A DNA stretch of 59,421 nt from an uncultured Flavobacteriales bacterium (GTDB taxonomy: Bacteria > Bacteroidota > Bacteroidia > Flavobacteriales_D > Parvicellaceae): NCBI GenBank assembly GCA_913042175.1, contig CAJWIX010000004.1, positions 1 through 59,421 on the forward strand. The letters run 5' to 3'. Position 1 is the stretch's first letter, and each line of letters starts with the position of its first letter. A program made the translations under genes and the position numbers. Under the pieces are notes generated by a model. That model had not been told where the DNA came from, ran no database searches, and saw only the letters and a list, made by a program, of their open reading frames with translations. Shown here in pieces: positions 46,159 to 55,708 of the stretch.

Positions 46159-47973
46159 TTATAAAACAATAAACTTTAAAGACTGCAGCAAATTATCCTG
46201 TTGTTTAAAATGAAGAATATAATTACCACTTTTTAAAGAAGAAGTATCAAGATGCCAAACAGGCGGGTGTATATGACTGTAGCTTTGCACTAGTTTTCCT
46301 TTTTGATTGTATAAGAGAACACTCATGTGCTGCTGGTCATCAAGAGGTATATTCACTCTCAGGGTTGATGTAGTTGGGTTTGGAAACAATACCCATTGAC
46401 TAAACGCTTTGGTATGAAATTGAACAGAATTTGACCAATTACTCCATTTTAGCCCTTTGTCACGATACCTAACTCTTGCATAATAGGTTTGATGAGGTAA
46501 TAGCGTTTTAATATTCAACATACTTAAATCTACGCCCTCTTGTGAGTCTTGGTCTTTATATAGGTTTTTATATTGAACCCATCGATCAACTATGGAATTG
46601 GTATAATTTGTACTATCTGATGAAACCTGCCAATGTGAAGCCCCATGACCATGCATATCATAATCCATGAAAGGAGTAGCATTTATATCAAAATCTTCTG
46701 GATTAACAGAATCTGACATCATTGGATATATCAATTCAGGTGTTTCTGGTGACTGGTTATTTAATGAAATGACTAAACTATCTTCAATAGTATTGTTTTT
46801 GAGGTTATGTTCATTTCCTAAACTAATTCTTTTCAATACAAATTTTGGATGCTCTCCAGCTTCTGCTTCAACTATTACAAACCCATATTCATCCTGTGAT
46901 ATTATATATTCTTCATAGTCTTGCTGGAAATATTCATCCCAATAGTCAATATTTCCACCTCCAGAAGCTACGTTCACCATTAGATGCTGATGATCTCTAG
47001 ATTGTCCTCTTGAGTATCCATGAGTATGCCCAAAAAAGTGAATAGATGGCTTACCAGAATTTGAACTAAAGGCTTCCATTTTATCGATCATTTCACCAGT
47101 AAAACTTGTATTACCCTCAGGCCATAATTCAGAATGATGAGGGTGGTGTAACTGAACAAAAACAAAATCAATTGTTGTGTCTGAAGCTGTCAAAGACAAA
47201 ATACTATCTAGCCAATCCAATTGTTCTTGAATTCGATAATCACCATTAGAGTCCATACCAATAATGCGAATATTTGAGTGGTCTTTGTACCACCAATGTT
47301 CTTCGAATCCAGGAGTTCCGTTATTGGGTAATTCAAAATAATTAAAATAAAAAGCGTGGTCTCTTTCATGGTTGCCGAGAACTGGATACAATGGAATATA
47401 ACTTAAAATGTTTTTACCCTGATCAAAAAAGTCATCAGTCCAATGATGATGTTTGGATCCATCGTCAACTAAATCCCCAGGGAAAAGTAAAAAATCAATA
47501 TGTTCATTAATTGAAGATTGAACATCATTAGTGAAATAGGGAATTATACCATCAACTACAACTTCATTAAACTTATTAGGGTTAGCATGATCTTTTTGCA
47601 TATCACTTGTTGCAACCAATACCGTTTTACTTTCTTGTGCTGTAAGCTCATTTGTTTTAAATGAAAAAACTGCAGAGCTATAATTATTATTTCTCACACT
47701 GTAATAATATCGTTGAGAGGGTACAAGACTAGTTAATTCAACCCGTTGAATAAAATTACCCGTGTTTAATAAAGATGTGGATTGTGAAGCAAGACTTTGG
47801 CCAAAAGTTTGATCAACTCCCCAATCTAAATGCCAAGAATTAGCCTCTTCGGTTTCCCACATGACAACCACACTTTGTTCTGTCAGGTTTTGTAAGTAAG
47901 GTTGAACTACAACCGATTGAGCTATGCTGTTTAGAGCAAAGAAAATGCTAACTATGATTAAACTAAACTTCAT
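46159..47973 (-). CDS. Secreted metallophosphoesterase with type IX secretion sorting domain
   Basis: The 604-residue protein has a signal peptide (1-18) and a fibronectin-like purple-acid-phosphatase N-domain (about 20-110). A calcineurin-like phosphoesterase domain (about 115-370) follows with DMQKDH, FPGDLVDDG, GNHERDH, QLHHPHH and FGHTHGYSRG, so the metal ligands are intact. Then come a second FN3-like domain (about 400-525) and a C-terminal sorting domain that begins LFPNPTTSTLRV and ends SLKFIVL. It is likely exported through the type IX system to the cell surface or medium to release phosphate. Confidence 0.92.
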   Translation of the reverse strand: MKFSLIIVSIFFALNSIAQSVVVQPYLQNLTEQSVVVMWETEEANSWHLDWGVDQTFGQSLASQSTSLLNTGNFIQRVELTSLVPSQRYYYSVRNNNYSSAVFSFKTNELTAQESKTVLVATSDMQKDHANPNKFNEVVVDGIIPYFTNDVQSSINEHIDFLLFPGDLVDDGSKHHHWTDDFFDQGKNILSYIPLYPVLGNHERDHAFYFNYFELPNNGTPGFEEHWWYKDHSNIRIIGMDSNGDYRIQEQLDWLDSILSLTASDTTIDFVFVQLHHPHHSELWPEGNTSFTGEMIDKMEAFSSNSGKPSIHFFGHTHGYSRGQSRDHQHLMVNVASGGGNIDYWDEYFQQDYEEYIISQDEYGFVIVEAEAGEHPKFVLKRISLGNEHNLKNNTIEDSLVISLNNQSPETPELIYPMMSDSVNPEDFDINATPFMDYDMHGHGASHWQVSSDSTNYTNSIVDRWVQYKNLYKDQDSQEGVDLSMLNIKTLLPHQTYYARVRYRDKGLKWSNWSNSVQFHTKAFSQWVLFPNPTTSTLRVNIPLDDQQHMSVLLYNQKGKLVQSYSHIHPPVWHLDTSSLKSGNYILHFKQQDNLLQSLKFIVL

Positions 47974-48059
47974 TTGATTTTTAATGTATATGAAATTAAA
48001 TTAAAATTTGTGAAACTTATTCTTTTTTGGAATACATTTATTTTCCTTTTTTCTGATGA

Positions 48060-49469
48060 ATGAAAAATACCTATTTTAACCTAATAAATCAAACTTACCA
48101 ATTCCCTCAAGAAGGGTTTAATCTTAAAGAAGGTCAGCTTACTTTCCATGGTATTTCCATTAAACATCTTATAGATAAATATGGCACCCCATTTCGTTTA
48201 TTTTATTTACCCGAAATAAGGGCAAAAATTAAAAGGGCTCGTACACTATTTCAAAAAGCCATTGACAAGTACCAATATAAAGGTAAATACCATTATTGTT
48301 ATTGTACTAAGTGTAATCATTTCTCACATATCATAAGTTCTGCATTAAAAGAGAATGTACACTTAGAGACTTCTTCTTCGTTCGATATAGATTTAATTAT
48401 AAACCTATATAAAGAACAAAAAATAAATAAAGAGATTGTCATCATTAATAATGGATATAAAACGGAGGAGTATCTAAAAAAAATAATTGCCCTTTATGAT
48501 GATGGATTTAAGAATATTTTGGTTGTTCTTGATAATAAACCTGAGCTAAAACGATTATCAAAACTCTTAAAAGGGACAAACAAAAAGATAAAAATAGGCC
48601 TTAGAATGGCTATTAATGAAGAGCCCCAGTCATCTTATCACACCTCAAGAATGGGGATAAGACACACTGAAATTGTTGACTTTTACAATAATGAAATTAA
48701 AAACAATGTAAATATTTCTTTGAAAATGCTTCACTTTTTTGTTGACTCAGGAATTAAAGACAGCATGTATTACTGGGGAGAATTTCAAAAAGCACTTAAA
48801 CTATATGCTGAACTAAAAAAACAATCTGATTCTCTCAATGCATTTAATTTAGGAGGTGGATTTCCCATTAGAAATAATCTTGGTTTTGATTATGACTATA
48901 ATTATATGATAGATGAAATAGTTAAAAATATTAAAGAAGGATGCGACAATGAAAATATACAACACCCTGATATTTTTACAGAATTTGGAAAATACACCGT
49001 TGGAGAAAGTGGGGCTATAATTTTTGAAGTGCTCGAGCAAAAAAAGCAAAATGACACTGAATGCTGGTACCTCATCAACAATAGTTTAATGAATACCATT
49101 CCCGATGCATGGTCCATACATGAAAAATTTATTTTATTACCCATCAATAAATGGGAAAATGAATACAAAAGAGTAAATATTGGTGGAATTAGCTGCGATC
49201 ATTCTGATTATTACAATTCTGAAGATTTTAATCAAGAAGTACACCTTCCCCATTTTCCAGAAGATGATAAAGAACCCCTTTATCTTGGCTTTTTTCATAC
49301 TGGTGCCTATCAAGATTCGCTCAGTGGTTACGGTGGTATAAAACACTGTTTAATTCCTGCGCCAAAACACATCATTATTGACAAGGACGACAATGGAAAT
49401 TACACAGATTATGTATATCGTAACGAACAATCAGTAGAAGAAATGTTTAATTTATTAGGGTACAATTAA
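48060..49469 (+). CDS. speA: Arginine decarboxylase (PLP-dependent)
   Basis: The 469-residue fold-III enzyme decarboxylates arginine to agmatine. The PLP Lys is Lys84 in YCTKCNH, the glycine loop is GGG at 265-267, and the C-terminal Cys379-Asp380 in GGISCDHSDYY supplies the second subunit's active-site residues. It is shorter than the E. coli enzyme (about 660) and matches the compact form of Bacteroidota. It heads an operon with agmatinase and a deoxyhypusine-synthase-like gene, which supports arginine as substrate. Confidence 0.88.
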   Translation: MKNTYFNLINQTYQFPQEGFNLKEGQLTFHGISIKHLIDKYGTPFRLFYLPEIRAKIKRARTLFQKAIDKYQYKGKYHYCYCTKCNHFSHIISSALKENVHLETSSSFDIDLIINLYKEQKINKEIVIINNGYKTEEYLKKIIALYDDGFKNILVVLDNKPELKRLSKLLKGTNKKIKIGLRMAINEEPQSSYHTSRMGIRHTEIVDFYNNEIKNNVNISLKMLHFFVDSGIKDSMYYWGEFQKALKLYAELKKQSDSLNAFNLGGGFPIRNNLGFDYDYNYMIDEIVKNIKEGCDNENIQHPDIFTEFGKYTVGESGAIIFEVLEQKKQNDTECWYLINNSLMNTIPDAWSIHEKFILLPINKWENEYKRVNIGGISCDHSDYYNSEDFNQEVHLPHFPEDDKEPLYLGFFHTGAYQDSLSGYGGIKHCLIPAPKHIIIDKDDNGNYTDYVYRNEQSVEEMFNLLGYN

Positions 49470-49470
49470 C

Positions 49471-50319
49471 ATGAAAAATTTTGCAGGTATAGAAGAGGCT
49501 TATAGTGATAAAATATCAGCAAATATTCTTTTACAACCTATTCCATATGATGGCACAAGCTGTTGGGGTAAAGGAGCTGATAAAGGTTTTGAAGCTTTTA
49601 TAGAAGCTTCGCAACACATGGAACTTTATGATATAGAAACTCAATCAGAAGTGTATAAAAAAGGTATTCATATACTAAATGAAATAGGTGAATTTAAATC
49701 ATCTAAGGATATGTTTAATAAAGTTTATGAAAACACCACTTCACTACTTAAAGAAGATAAATTCCTTACTTTTTTTGGAGGAGAACACTCTATAAGCATT
49801 GGTATTATAAAAGCCTTTTATGAAAAATTTCAAAACCTAAGTGTCTTACATATTGACGCCCATGCCGACTTAAGACCTTCCTACTTAGAAGATCCATACA
49901 GCCACGCTTGTGCCATGCACGATGCCAACAAAAATTGTAATTTAGTTCAAGTAGGCATTCGATCTATGGATATTAGTGAAGAAGAATTTATAAATAGAAA
50001 TCAGGTGTATTTTGCTGAAAAGATGTATGGCCATCCTACATGGATGAATCATAGCATTAATCATCTTACAGATGATGTATACATTTCTTTGGATTTAGAT
50101 GCCTTTGACCCATCCATTATGCCATCAACTGGCACACCAGAACCTGGAGGAATACAATGGAATGACATGATTCAATATTTAAAATTGGTTTTTACATCAA
50201 AAAATGTAGTTGGATTTGATATTGTAGAATTAGCTCCTATTGATGGCTTACATGCACCAAATTTTTTAGCGGCTAAATTGTATTATAAAATGCTATCTTA
50301 TAAATTTTGCAGCTCATGA
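49471..50319 (+). CDS. speB: Agmatinase
   Basis: The 282-residue ureohydrolase splits agmatine into putrescine and urea. Manganese ligands are all visible: His106 in GGEHS, Asp129, His131 and Asp133 in HIDAHAD, and Asp208 and Asp210 in SLDLDAFDP. The start is one base after the speA stop, and its stop overlaps the next ATG. Agmatinase rather than arginase is chosen because the decarboxylase gene precedes it. Confidence 0.93.
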   Translation: MKNFAGIEEAYSDKISANILLQPIPYDGTSCWGKGADKGFEAFIEASQHMELYDIETQSEVYKKGIHILNEIGEFKSSKDMFNKVYENTTSLLKEDKFLTFFGGEHSISIGIIKAFYEKFQNLSVLHIDAHADLRPSYLEDPYSHACAMHDANKNCNLVQVGIRSMDISEEEFINRNQVYFAEKMYGHPTWMNHSINHLTDDVYISLDLDAFDPSIMPSTGTPEPGGIQWNDMIQYLKLVFTSKNVVGFDIVELAPIDGLHAPNFLAAKLYYKMLSYKFCSS

Positions 50320-51281
50320 AAATAAAAGATTTTGTACACGAACATTATAAACATTTCAATGCAGCTGCCCTTGTTGATGCTGCTAAAGCATATGAAAAAC
50401 ACTTGAGTCAAGGCAAGAAAATGTTAGTTAGTCTAGCAGGCGCAATGAGTACTGCTGAACTTGGTAAATCACTGGCAGAAATGATCAGACAAGATAAAGT
50501 TCATATAATATCTTGTACTGGAGCAAATTTAGAGGAAGACATCATGAACTTAGTGGCCCACAAACATTATAAAAGGGTTCCTAATTACAGAGATTTAACT
50601 CCAATAGAAGAAAGAGCACTTTTAGATAAAGGTCTGAATAGAGTAACTGACACCTGCATCCCTGAAGAAGAAGCTTTTAGGAGATTGCAAGGACATGTGT
50701 ATGAACTTTGGAAAGAGGCAGAAATAAATGGGGAAAGACTTCTGCCCCATGAATTTATGTATAAGTTATTGCTTTCTGGTGTTTTAGAACAATACTATCA
50801 AATACCACCAGAAAACAGCTGGATGATTGCTGCTGCAGAAAAAAAACTCCCCTTAGTTGTTCCAGGATGGGAAGATTCTACTTTAGGAAATATTTTTGCA
50901 TCTTATTGCATTAAAAAAGAATTGAGTCCAAATACCATGAAAAATGGTATAGAATATATGATGGAATTAGCCAATTACTATTCCAATGAAGCTGGTAAAG
51001 AAGGTATTGGCTTTTTTCAAATTGGTGGCGGAATAGCTGGAGACTTTCCCATTTGCGTAGTTCCTATGTTATACCAAGATTTAGAAAAAACAAACACTCC
51101 CTTTTGGAGTTATTTTTGCCAAATAAGTGATTCTACAACAAGCTATGGCTCATACTCTGGAGCTGTGCCAAATGAAAAAATCACATGGGGAAAATTAGAT
51201 GTTGATACACCTAAGTTTATCATTGAATCTGATGCTACAATAGTGGCCCCCTTAATTTTTGCTTATCTTTTAAATTGGTAA
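50316..51281 (+). CDS. Deoxyhypusine synthase-like protein, probable homospermidine synthase
   Basis: The 321-residue NAD-dependent enzyme of the deoxyhypusine synthase family has SLAGAMSTAELGKSLAEMI, ISCTGANLEED, FQIGGGIAGDFPI and the catalytic Lys293 in TWGKLD, equivalent to Lys329 of the human enzyme. Bacteria have no eIF5A, so protein modification is unlikely. Flavobacteria are known to contain sym-homospermidine, and the operon makes putrescine, so aminobutyl transfer to putrescine is the likely reaction. The ATG at 50316 overlaps the speB stop; the TTG at 50307 is rejected. Confidence 0.85.
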   Translation: MKIKDFVHEHYKHFNAAALVDAAKAYEKHLSQGKKMLVSLAGAMSTAELGKSLAEMIRQDKVHIISCTGANLEEDIMNLVAHKHYKRVPNYRDLTPIEERALLDKGLNRVTDTCIPEEEAFRRLQGHVYELWKEAEINGERLLPHEFMYKLLLSGVLEQYYQIPPENSWMIAAAEKKLPLVVPGWEDSTLGNIFASYCIKKELSPNTMKNGIEYMMELANYYSNEAGKEGIGFFQIGGGIAGDFPICVVPMLYQDLEKTNTPFWSYFCQISDSTTSYGSYSGAVPNEKITWGKLDVDTPKFIIESDATIVAPLIFAYLLNW

Positions 51282-51291
51282 ATTCAAAAAA

Positions 51292-52731
51292 ATTAAAAAG
51301 TATTCATCATATATATTTACCTTCTTAGGACCAGCTTTATTTTTCCTAAGCTTCTTCTTTGAACCACCTAACGAAATGGGGTTAAGCGGACTTAGATTAA
51401 TGGGGATTATTCTATGGATGGCTATTTGGTGGATTAGTGAGGTAGTTCCAATTGCTGTTACGGCTTTATTGCCAATCATTCTTTTTCCGTCTTGTGATAT
51501 CATGTCAATTCAAGATACTGGTGCTAATTATGGACACAAATATATTTTTTTATTTATCGGAGGATTTATTCTTGCTAATGCTATACAAAAATGGAATTTA
51601 CATCAACGTATTGCTTTAAACATCATACTAAGGTTAGGGAGCAGTACAGATAAAATTATTTTGGGATTCATGATTGCTACTGGATTTCTTTCCATGTGGA
51701 TTTCCAATACTGCTACTACTGTTATGATGCTTCCCATTGCATTATCAGTCATCTCTCAAATAAATGACCATCCTGACACAAAAGAAAATGAACACCAACT
51801 ATTTGGAAAAGCTTTAATGCTATCAGTAGCCTACAGTGCTTCAGCAGGAGGAATTGCCACTTTAATTGGAACTCCTCCAAATCTGATTTTTGCCGGTTTC
51901 ATTGAAGATAACTTACAAACAGAAGTTTCTTTTTTCCAGTGGTTAAAAATTGGATTACCCATCTCTATTAGTTTAATTATTATTACATGGATATTCCTTA
52001 CAAAGTTTGCATTTAAACTAAATAAAACTGGATTCCCTGGGGGAAAACAAGAAGTCCAAAAATTATTGGATAAAATGGGGCCAATGAAAAATGAAGAAAA
52101 AAAAGTCCTACTCATTTTTTTAACCACTATTTTTTGTTGGATTAGTAGAAAATATATCATTACTCCATTCATCCCTAATTTTGATGATTCAATGATAGCT
52201 ATAACAAGTGCAATTGTTTTATTTATTATTCCATCAAAAAACCATAACAAACCTCTTTTGAAGTGGAAAGAGGCTGTGAAAATTCCATGGGGAATATTAA
52301 TATTATTTGGAGGAGGTTTATCAATCGCTAATGGATTTCAAACAACAGAAATGGATGTCTGGATTGGAACTCAATTAAGTTCCATTTCAATTACTCAAGC
52401 AGTTGTTGTTGTACTGCTAGTAATAACAGCGGTAAATTTCATAACTGAAATATCATCCAATATGGCTACGACAGCCATGTTATTACCTGTCATGATTCCT
52501 TTGGCTCAACTCGTAGACATACACCCATACCTGCTTCTTGTTGGGACAACTTTAGCAGCATCATGCGCTTTTATGCTACCCGTAGCTACACCACCAAATG
52601 CAGTAGTTTTTGGATCTAAACTACTCTCTATCTCTGATATGGTAAAAACAGGTATATTAATCAACATTATCTCTATTATCTTAATTCTGATAATGGTTTA
52701 TTTTGGATTACCATTGTTATGGAGCCTTTAA
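51292..52731 (+). CDS. SLC13/DASS sodium-anion symporter with no standard start codon
   Basis: The inner-membrane symporter of the divalent anion/sodium family has SNTATTVMMLP, IGTPPNLIFAGF, EISSNMATTAMLLPV and VATPPNAVVFGSK, so both SNT-type motifs and the substrate helices are present. The first in-frame ATG (51376) lies within the first membrane helix region: the frame upstream encodes YIFTFLGPALFFLSFFFEPP, which the family needs. There is no ATG, GTG or TTG before the stop at 51271-51273. An ATT at 51292 would give MKKYSSYIF; ATT at 51274 is the other option. Dicarboxylate is the usual substrate. It follows the polyamine genes directly. Confidence 0.8.
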   Translation: MKKYSSYIFTFLGPALFFLSFFFEPPNEMGLSGLRLMGIILWMAIWWISEVVPIAVTALLPIILFPSCDIMSIQDTGANYGHKYIFLFIGGFILANAIQKWNLHQRIALNIILRLGSSTDKIILGFMIATGFLSMWISNTATTVMMLPIALSVISQINDHPDTKENEHQLFGKALMLSVAYSASAGGIATLIGTPPNLIFAGFIEDNLQTEVSFFQWLKIGLPISISLIIITWIFLTKFAFKLNKTGFPGGKQEVQKLLDKMGPMKNEEKKVLLIFLTTIFCWISRKYIITPFIPNFDDSMIAITSAIVLFIIPSKNHNKPLLKWKEAVKIPWGILILFGGGLSIANGFQTTEMDVWIGTQLSSISITQAVVVVLLVITAVNFITEISSNMATTAMLLPVMIPLAQLVDIHPYLLLVGTTLAASCAFMLPVATPPNAVVFGSKLLSISDMVKTGILINIISIILILIMVYFGLPLLWSL

Positions 52732-52737
52732 TGAAAT

Positions 52738-54660
52738 TCACAACTTAAGGACCCTTATTTGTTCCATTTGGTTGTTGTAATGAACCTCTAGTATATATAT
52801 ACCTTTTTTATATTTTTTCATAGAAATCATCTCTCCTTTTTGTGTAGAAATTAATTTTCCATTAGTTCCATAAATTTTAGTACTTAAATCCCCATTAAAA
52901 TCTTCAATTTTAAGACTAACCTCATCTATAGTAAAAGTGGGATAGGCAATTACTTTATTTTTTTTGGATTGATTTTCTATTAGCGTATTCAAATGGTTAG
53001 AGGCACCAATATTTGGTGAAACTGTAGAGGAAACTAAATTTCCAAAATAATCCATCCCCCCATTGTTTTGAAGAAAATTTAAAGGGTCTGTACTACCTGA
53101 AATTAATTTCCCCATTCCAATCACTGGACTTTGCGACTGAATCTGATACATAAATGGATCATCTACACCCAAAATAGAAGGATTTAATAAAGATGGGTCA
53201 CCCCAGAGAGCATTATTTATAAGATCTGCATCTAAATCAACTCTTGCAGAATCATAAAATAAATTATGGCTAATATCTAGAGTATTTAAATTATTTTGAA
53301 TTAATGTAGGGAGAACTTGACCGCTGGAACCCACATAAACAATATTGTTATACATTAAAATGTCACCAATATTTGGCCAAAAATAAATTTCAGGGTTGAT
53401 AGAATCATTTACGAAAACAGTATTGTTGTATATAAAAGAACCTGTACTAGGACACCTAACACTTCCACTGCCGCAAAAATTGGAAACCCAAAAAATTTTA
53501 CCTTTTTTATCCCAAGGAGTATTATTCGGATCTTCACGATACCCGTCATTTACACTTATATTATATCTGTATCCGCAGTTAATATTATCGCCTAGAATTT
53601 CAACAAACCCTCCTTCATTATTGTAGCTATAATTGTATTGAAAAACAACATTTTCATTGCCATAATCAATATGAGCACCATAAGAATCAGCCGGTCCATG
53701 AGCATTCATGAAATAATTATGTTGGGCGATTACATTTTTACAATCGAAAGGCCACATACCACTCCCTCTTTCCCACATTCTGGAATCATCACTTGAACCA
53801 GTATGATTAAAAACACAACTTTCTACTAAGACATCAATAGACTTATTGGGGACAAATCCCGATCCGCCTGTATGTTCAAATAGCGTATTTTCTATAGTAA
53901 TATTTGAATTTTTAAACCCATCTAAATTATTTAATCCAATTGACTTTATCCAAATACCATAATGTCCCGTGTGGTGAATAAAACAATTAGATATATTAAC
54001 ATTAGAAATTAAGTTATAGTCATTATTAGCAGTATCAGATTGAGTTTCGAATTTAATCCCGTATCCTTTATGTATGTTGGATGATAATGATGGTGTAGGA
54101 AAAACGTGGTGTATTTCAAGACTATCCATTACAAAATAGTTTAAAGAGTCTGTATCAGTCACTACTTTTATACCAAATCTAACATTCTTCCCAGATCCCC
54201 AAGTGTTTGCAGCACCACCAAATCCAATGAGTTGTTTTACATTTCCTAAACTATCTAAATGGCTATTTTCATTGTTCAATTGCAGGTTTTTTATGACTAT
54301 ACCATCATCGTTGTAAATTAAAATACAAGATTGATATCCATCTCCATTTAATATTGGTTTTGTTGAACCACCATAACTTCCTAAAAAAATTGGATTTTGT
54401 TGGTTTCCGGATCCCTTAACCCAAAACATTCCCTTGAACTCTTCCCCTGATTTGAATAATATAGAGTCGCCAGGATTAAATAATAAAGTATTTAATTTGT
54501 CTATTGTTTTAAAAGGAGTTAAAGGACTTAATCCATTGTTATTATCATCTCCCGTTGAATTATTTACGTAAAAAACACTAGCTGTAGCTTTTTCTAAAAA
54601 AAAACAAAAAATAAAAATCAAAAAAACTATCCTACATGTAATATCAGTTAAAAACTTCAT
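52738..54660 (-). CDS. Secreted parallel beta-helix protein with type IX sorting domain
   Basis: The 640-residue protein has a signal peptide to about residue 28. A right-handed parallel beta-helix (about 30-540) follows, starting FYVNNSTGDDNNNGLSPLTPFKTI, with many short strands of pectate-lyase/right-handed-helix type (NxxIxxxxF, NNIVY). A C-terminal sorting domain starts near IAYPTF and ends IRVLKL. Such folds bind or cut polysaccharides; no catalytic site is certain. I start it at the ATG at 54660, because an earlier ATG at 54702 lies in the preceding gene and delays the signal peptide. Confidence 0.85.
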   Translation of the reverse strand: MKFLTDITCRIVFLIFIFCFFLEKATASVFYVNNSTGDDNNNGLSPLTPFKTIDKLNTLLFNPGDSILFKSGEEFKGMFWVKGSGNQQNPIFLGSYGGSTKPILNGDGYQSCILIYNDDGIVIKNLQLNNENSHLDSLGNVKQLIGFGGAANTWGSGKNVRFGIKVVTDTDSLNYFVMDSLEIHHVFPTPSLSSNIHKGYGIKFETQSDTANNDYNLISNVNISNCFIHHTGHYGIWIKSIGLNNLDGFKNSNITIENTLFEHTGGSGFVPNKSIDVLVESCVFNHTGSSDDSRMWERGSGMWPFDCKNVIAQHNYFMNAHGPADSYGAHIDYGNENVVFQYNYSYNNEGGFVEILGDNINCGYRYNISVNDGYREDPNNTPWDKKGKIFWVSNFCGSGSVRCPSTGSFIYNNTVFVNDSINPEIYFWPNIGDILMYNNIVYVGSSGQVLPTLIQNNLNTLDISHNLFYDSARVDLDADLINNALWGDPSLLNPSILGVDDPFMYQIQSQSPVIGMGKLISGSTDPLNFLQNNGGMDYFGNLVSSTVSPNIGASNHLNTLIENQSKKNKVIAYPTFTIDEVSLKIEDFNGDLSTKIYGTNGKLISTQKGEMISMKKYKKGIYILEVHYNNQMEQIRVLKL

Positions 54661-54661
54661 T

Positions 54662-55645
54662 TTAGTTTTTAGCAATGAAATAATGATGTGTTTTTCCATC
54701 ATAAACTATACTTATAATATAAGTTCCTCGATTAAGCTCTTTCAAAGAAAAATTAGTAGAAACTTCTTCTCTTATTAGACGCCCTCTTGAATCATAAATA
54801 ATTACTTTTTCAATATTAAGATTCTCCCTATGTTGGATATTTAATTCATCAATCACAGGATTTGGGAATACTAATATAGGAGAATCATGAATAGTATTAC
54901 TAATCAAAGGAAGTGGAAGACATGTATCACAACTACTCCAACAAACAGCTGGCAAAATCGTATCTTGATTGGGTATAACTAAACGTCTTACTGTAGTGTT
55001 TATATCGCCATTAGTACAAGAATCATTGGGATCTAAACTTTCTTCAATAGACCAGTTATCAGCTGAATATTTAAACTCTATTGTGTCTCCAACTGGAAAA
55101 TTCAATGTTGTTTCCCACGTTAAATTACCTAATGTATCCTGCATGGGGTTACAATTTCCACACCATGCATTAAAAGAACCATTCAACTCTGGGGTGGTAA
55201 AATTATCTGTCACATAATTCATGTTGACCCTGAAAGTCACGTCAGATGTTGCTGAACTGACTACATCAAAATATATGGAATCAACGTCATCAACAACAAA
55301 CCCTGGTGTACAAGGGACAGCTCCTGAACCTGATGTTGAAGTATGAACTAATTTATAAGTTCCCAAGGGCAATGGAGCTAACTGTAGCGTGTCTGTTGTA
55401 TTGCAAATAGCAGCCATAGGCCCTTGACAATGATGTGAAGATGATTGGATATCATTTCCCAAAATGGATATATATTTATGATCTAATGGACAATCGCTGT
55501 ATGCAAAAGATAAGTCTACAAAAACCGTGATGGAATCCAACTCTGTTGGATTTGATGGTGATATGGAAATACCATTAATCCATGACATCTGACTTTTTAC
55601 AATAGATATAAAAAAAACCAAAAAAATCAATATTATTTTTTTCAT
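54662..55645 (-). CDS. Secreted protein with type IX sorting domain and possible CBM-like domain
   Basis: The 327-residue protein has a signal peptide (about 1-18). A first beta-sandwich domain (about 20-130) and a second domain (about 133-235) follow. The second has VTFRVNMNYVTDNFTTPELNGSFN-type strands, GDTIEFKY and a WSIEESLDP stretch, like starch-binding or extended-AMP-kinase glycogen-binding sandwiches. The C-terminal sorting domain starts VFPNPVIDEL and ends YFIAKN. The many Cys pairs suggest disulfides. Its stop is one base from the start of the beta-helix gene, so the two are probably made together. Ligand unknown. Confidence 0.75.
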   Translation of the reverse strand: MKKIILIFLVFFISIVKSQMSWINGISISPSNPTELDSITVFVDLSFAYSDCPLDHKYISILGNDIQSSSHHCQGPMAAICNTTDTLQLAPLPLGTYKLVHTSTSGSGAVPCTPGFVVDDVDSIYFDVVSSATSDVTFRVNMNYVTDNFTTPELNGSFNAWCGNCNPMQDTLGNLTWETTLNFPVGDTIEFKYSADNWSIEESLDPNDSCTNGDINTTVRRLVIPNQDTILPAVCWSSCDTCLPLPLISNTIHDSPILVFPNPVIDELNIQHRENLNIEKVIIYDSRGRLIREEVSTNFSLKELNRGTYIISIVYDGKTHHYFIAKN

Positions 55646-55708
55646 AATGCTGAAGTTATGGTTATAAAGTTAAATAATGAAATAGATTAATGATTTCTCA
55701 AATGATAA

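Noticed and set aside
50316-51281. True deoxyhypusine synthase acting on eIF5A
   Set aside because: Bacteria lack eIF5A, and the gene sits in a polyamine operon.
51271-51381. Frameshift between the deoxyhypusine-synthase-like gene and the transporter, giving a fusion
   Set aside because: The synthase has a normal C-terminal end and stop, and the transporter N-terminus is complete from an ATT; no fusion is needed.
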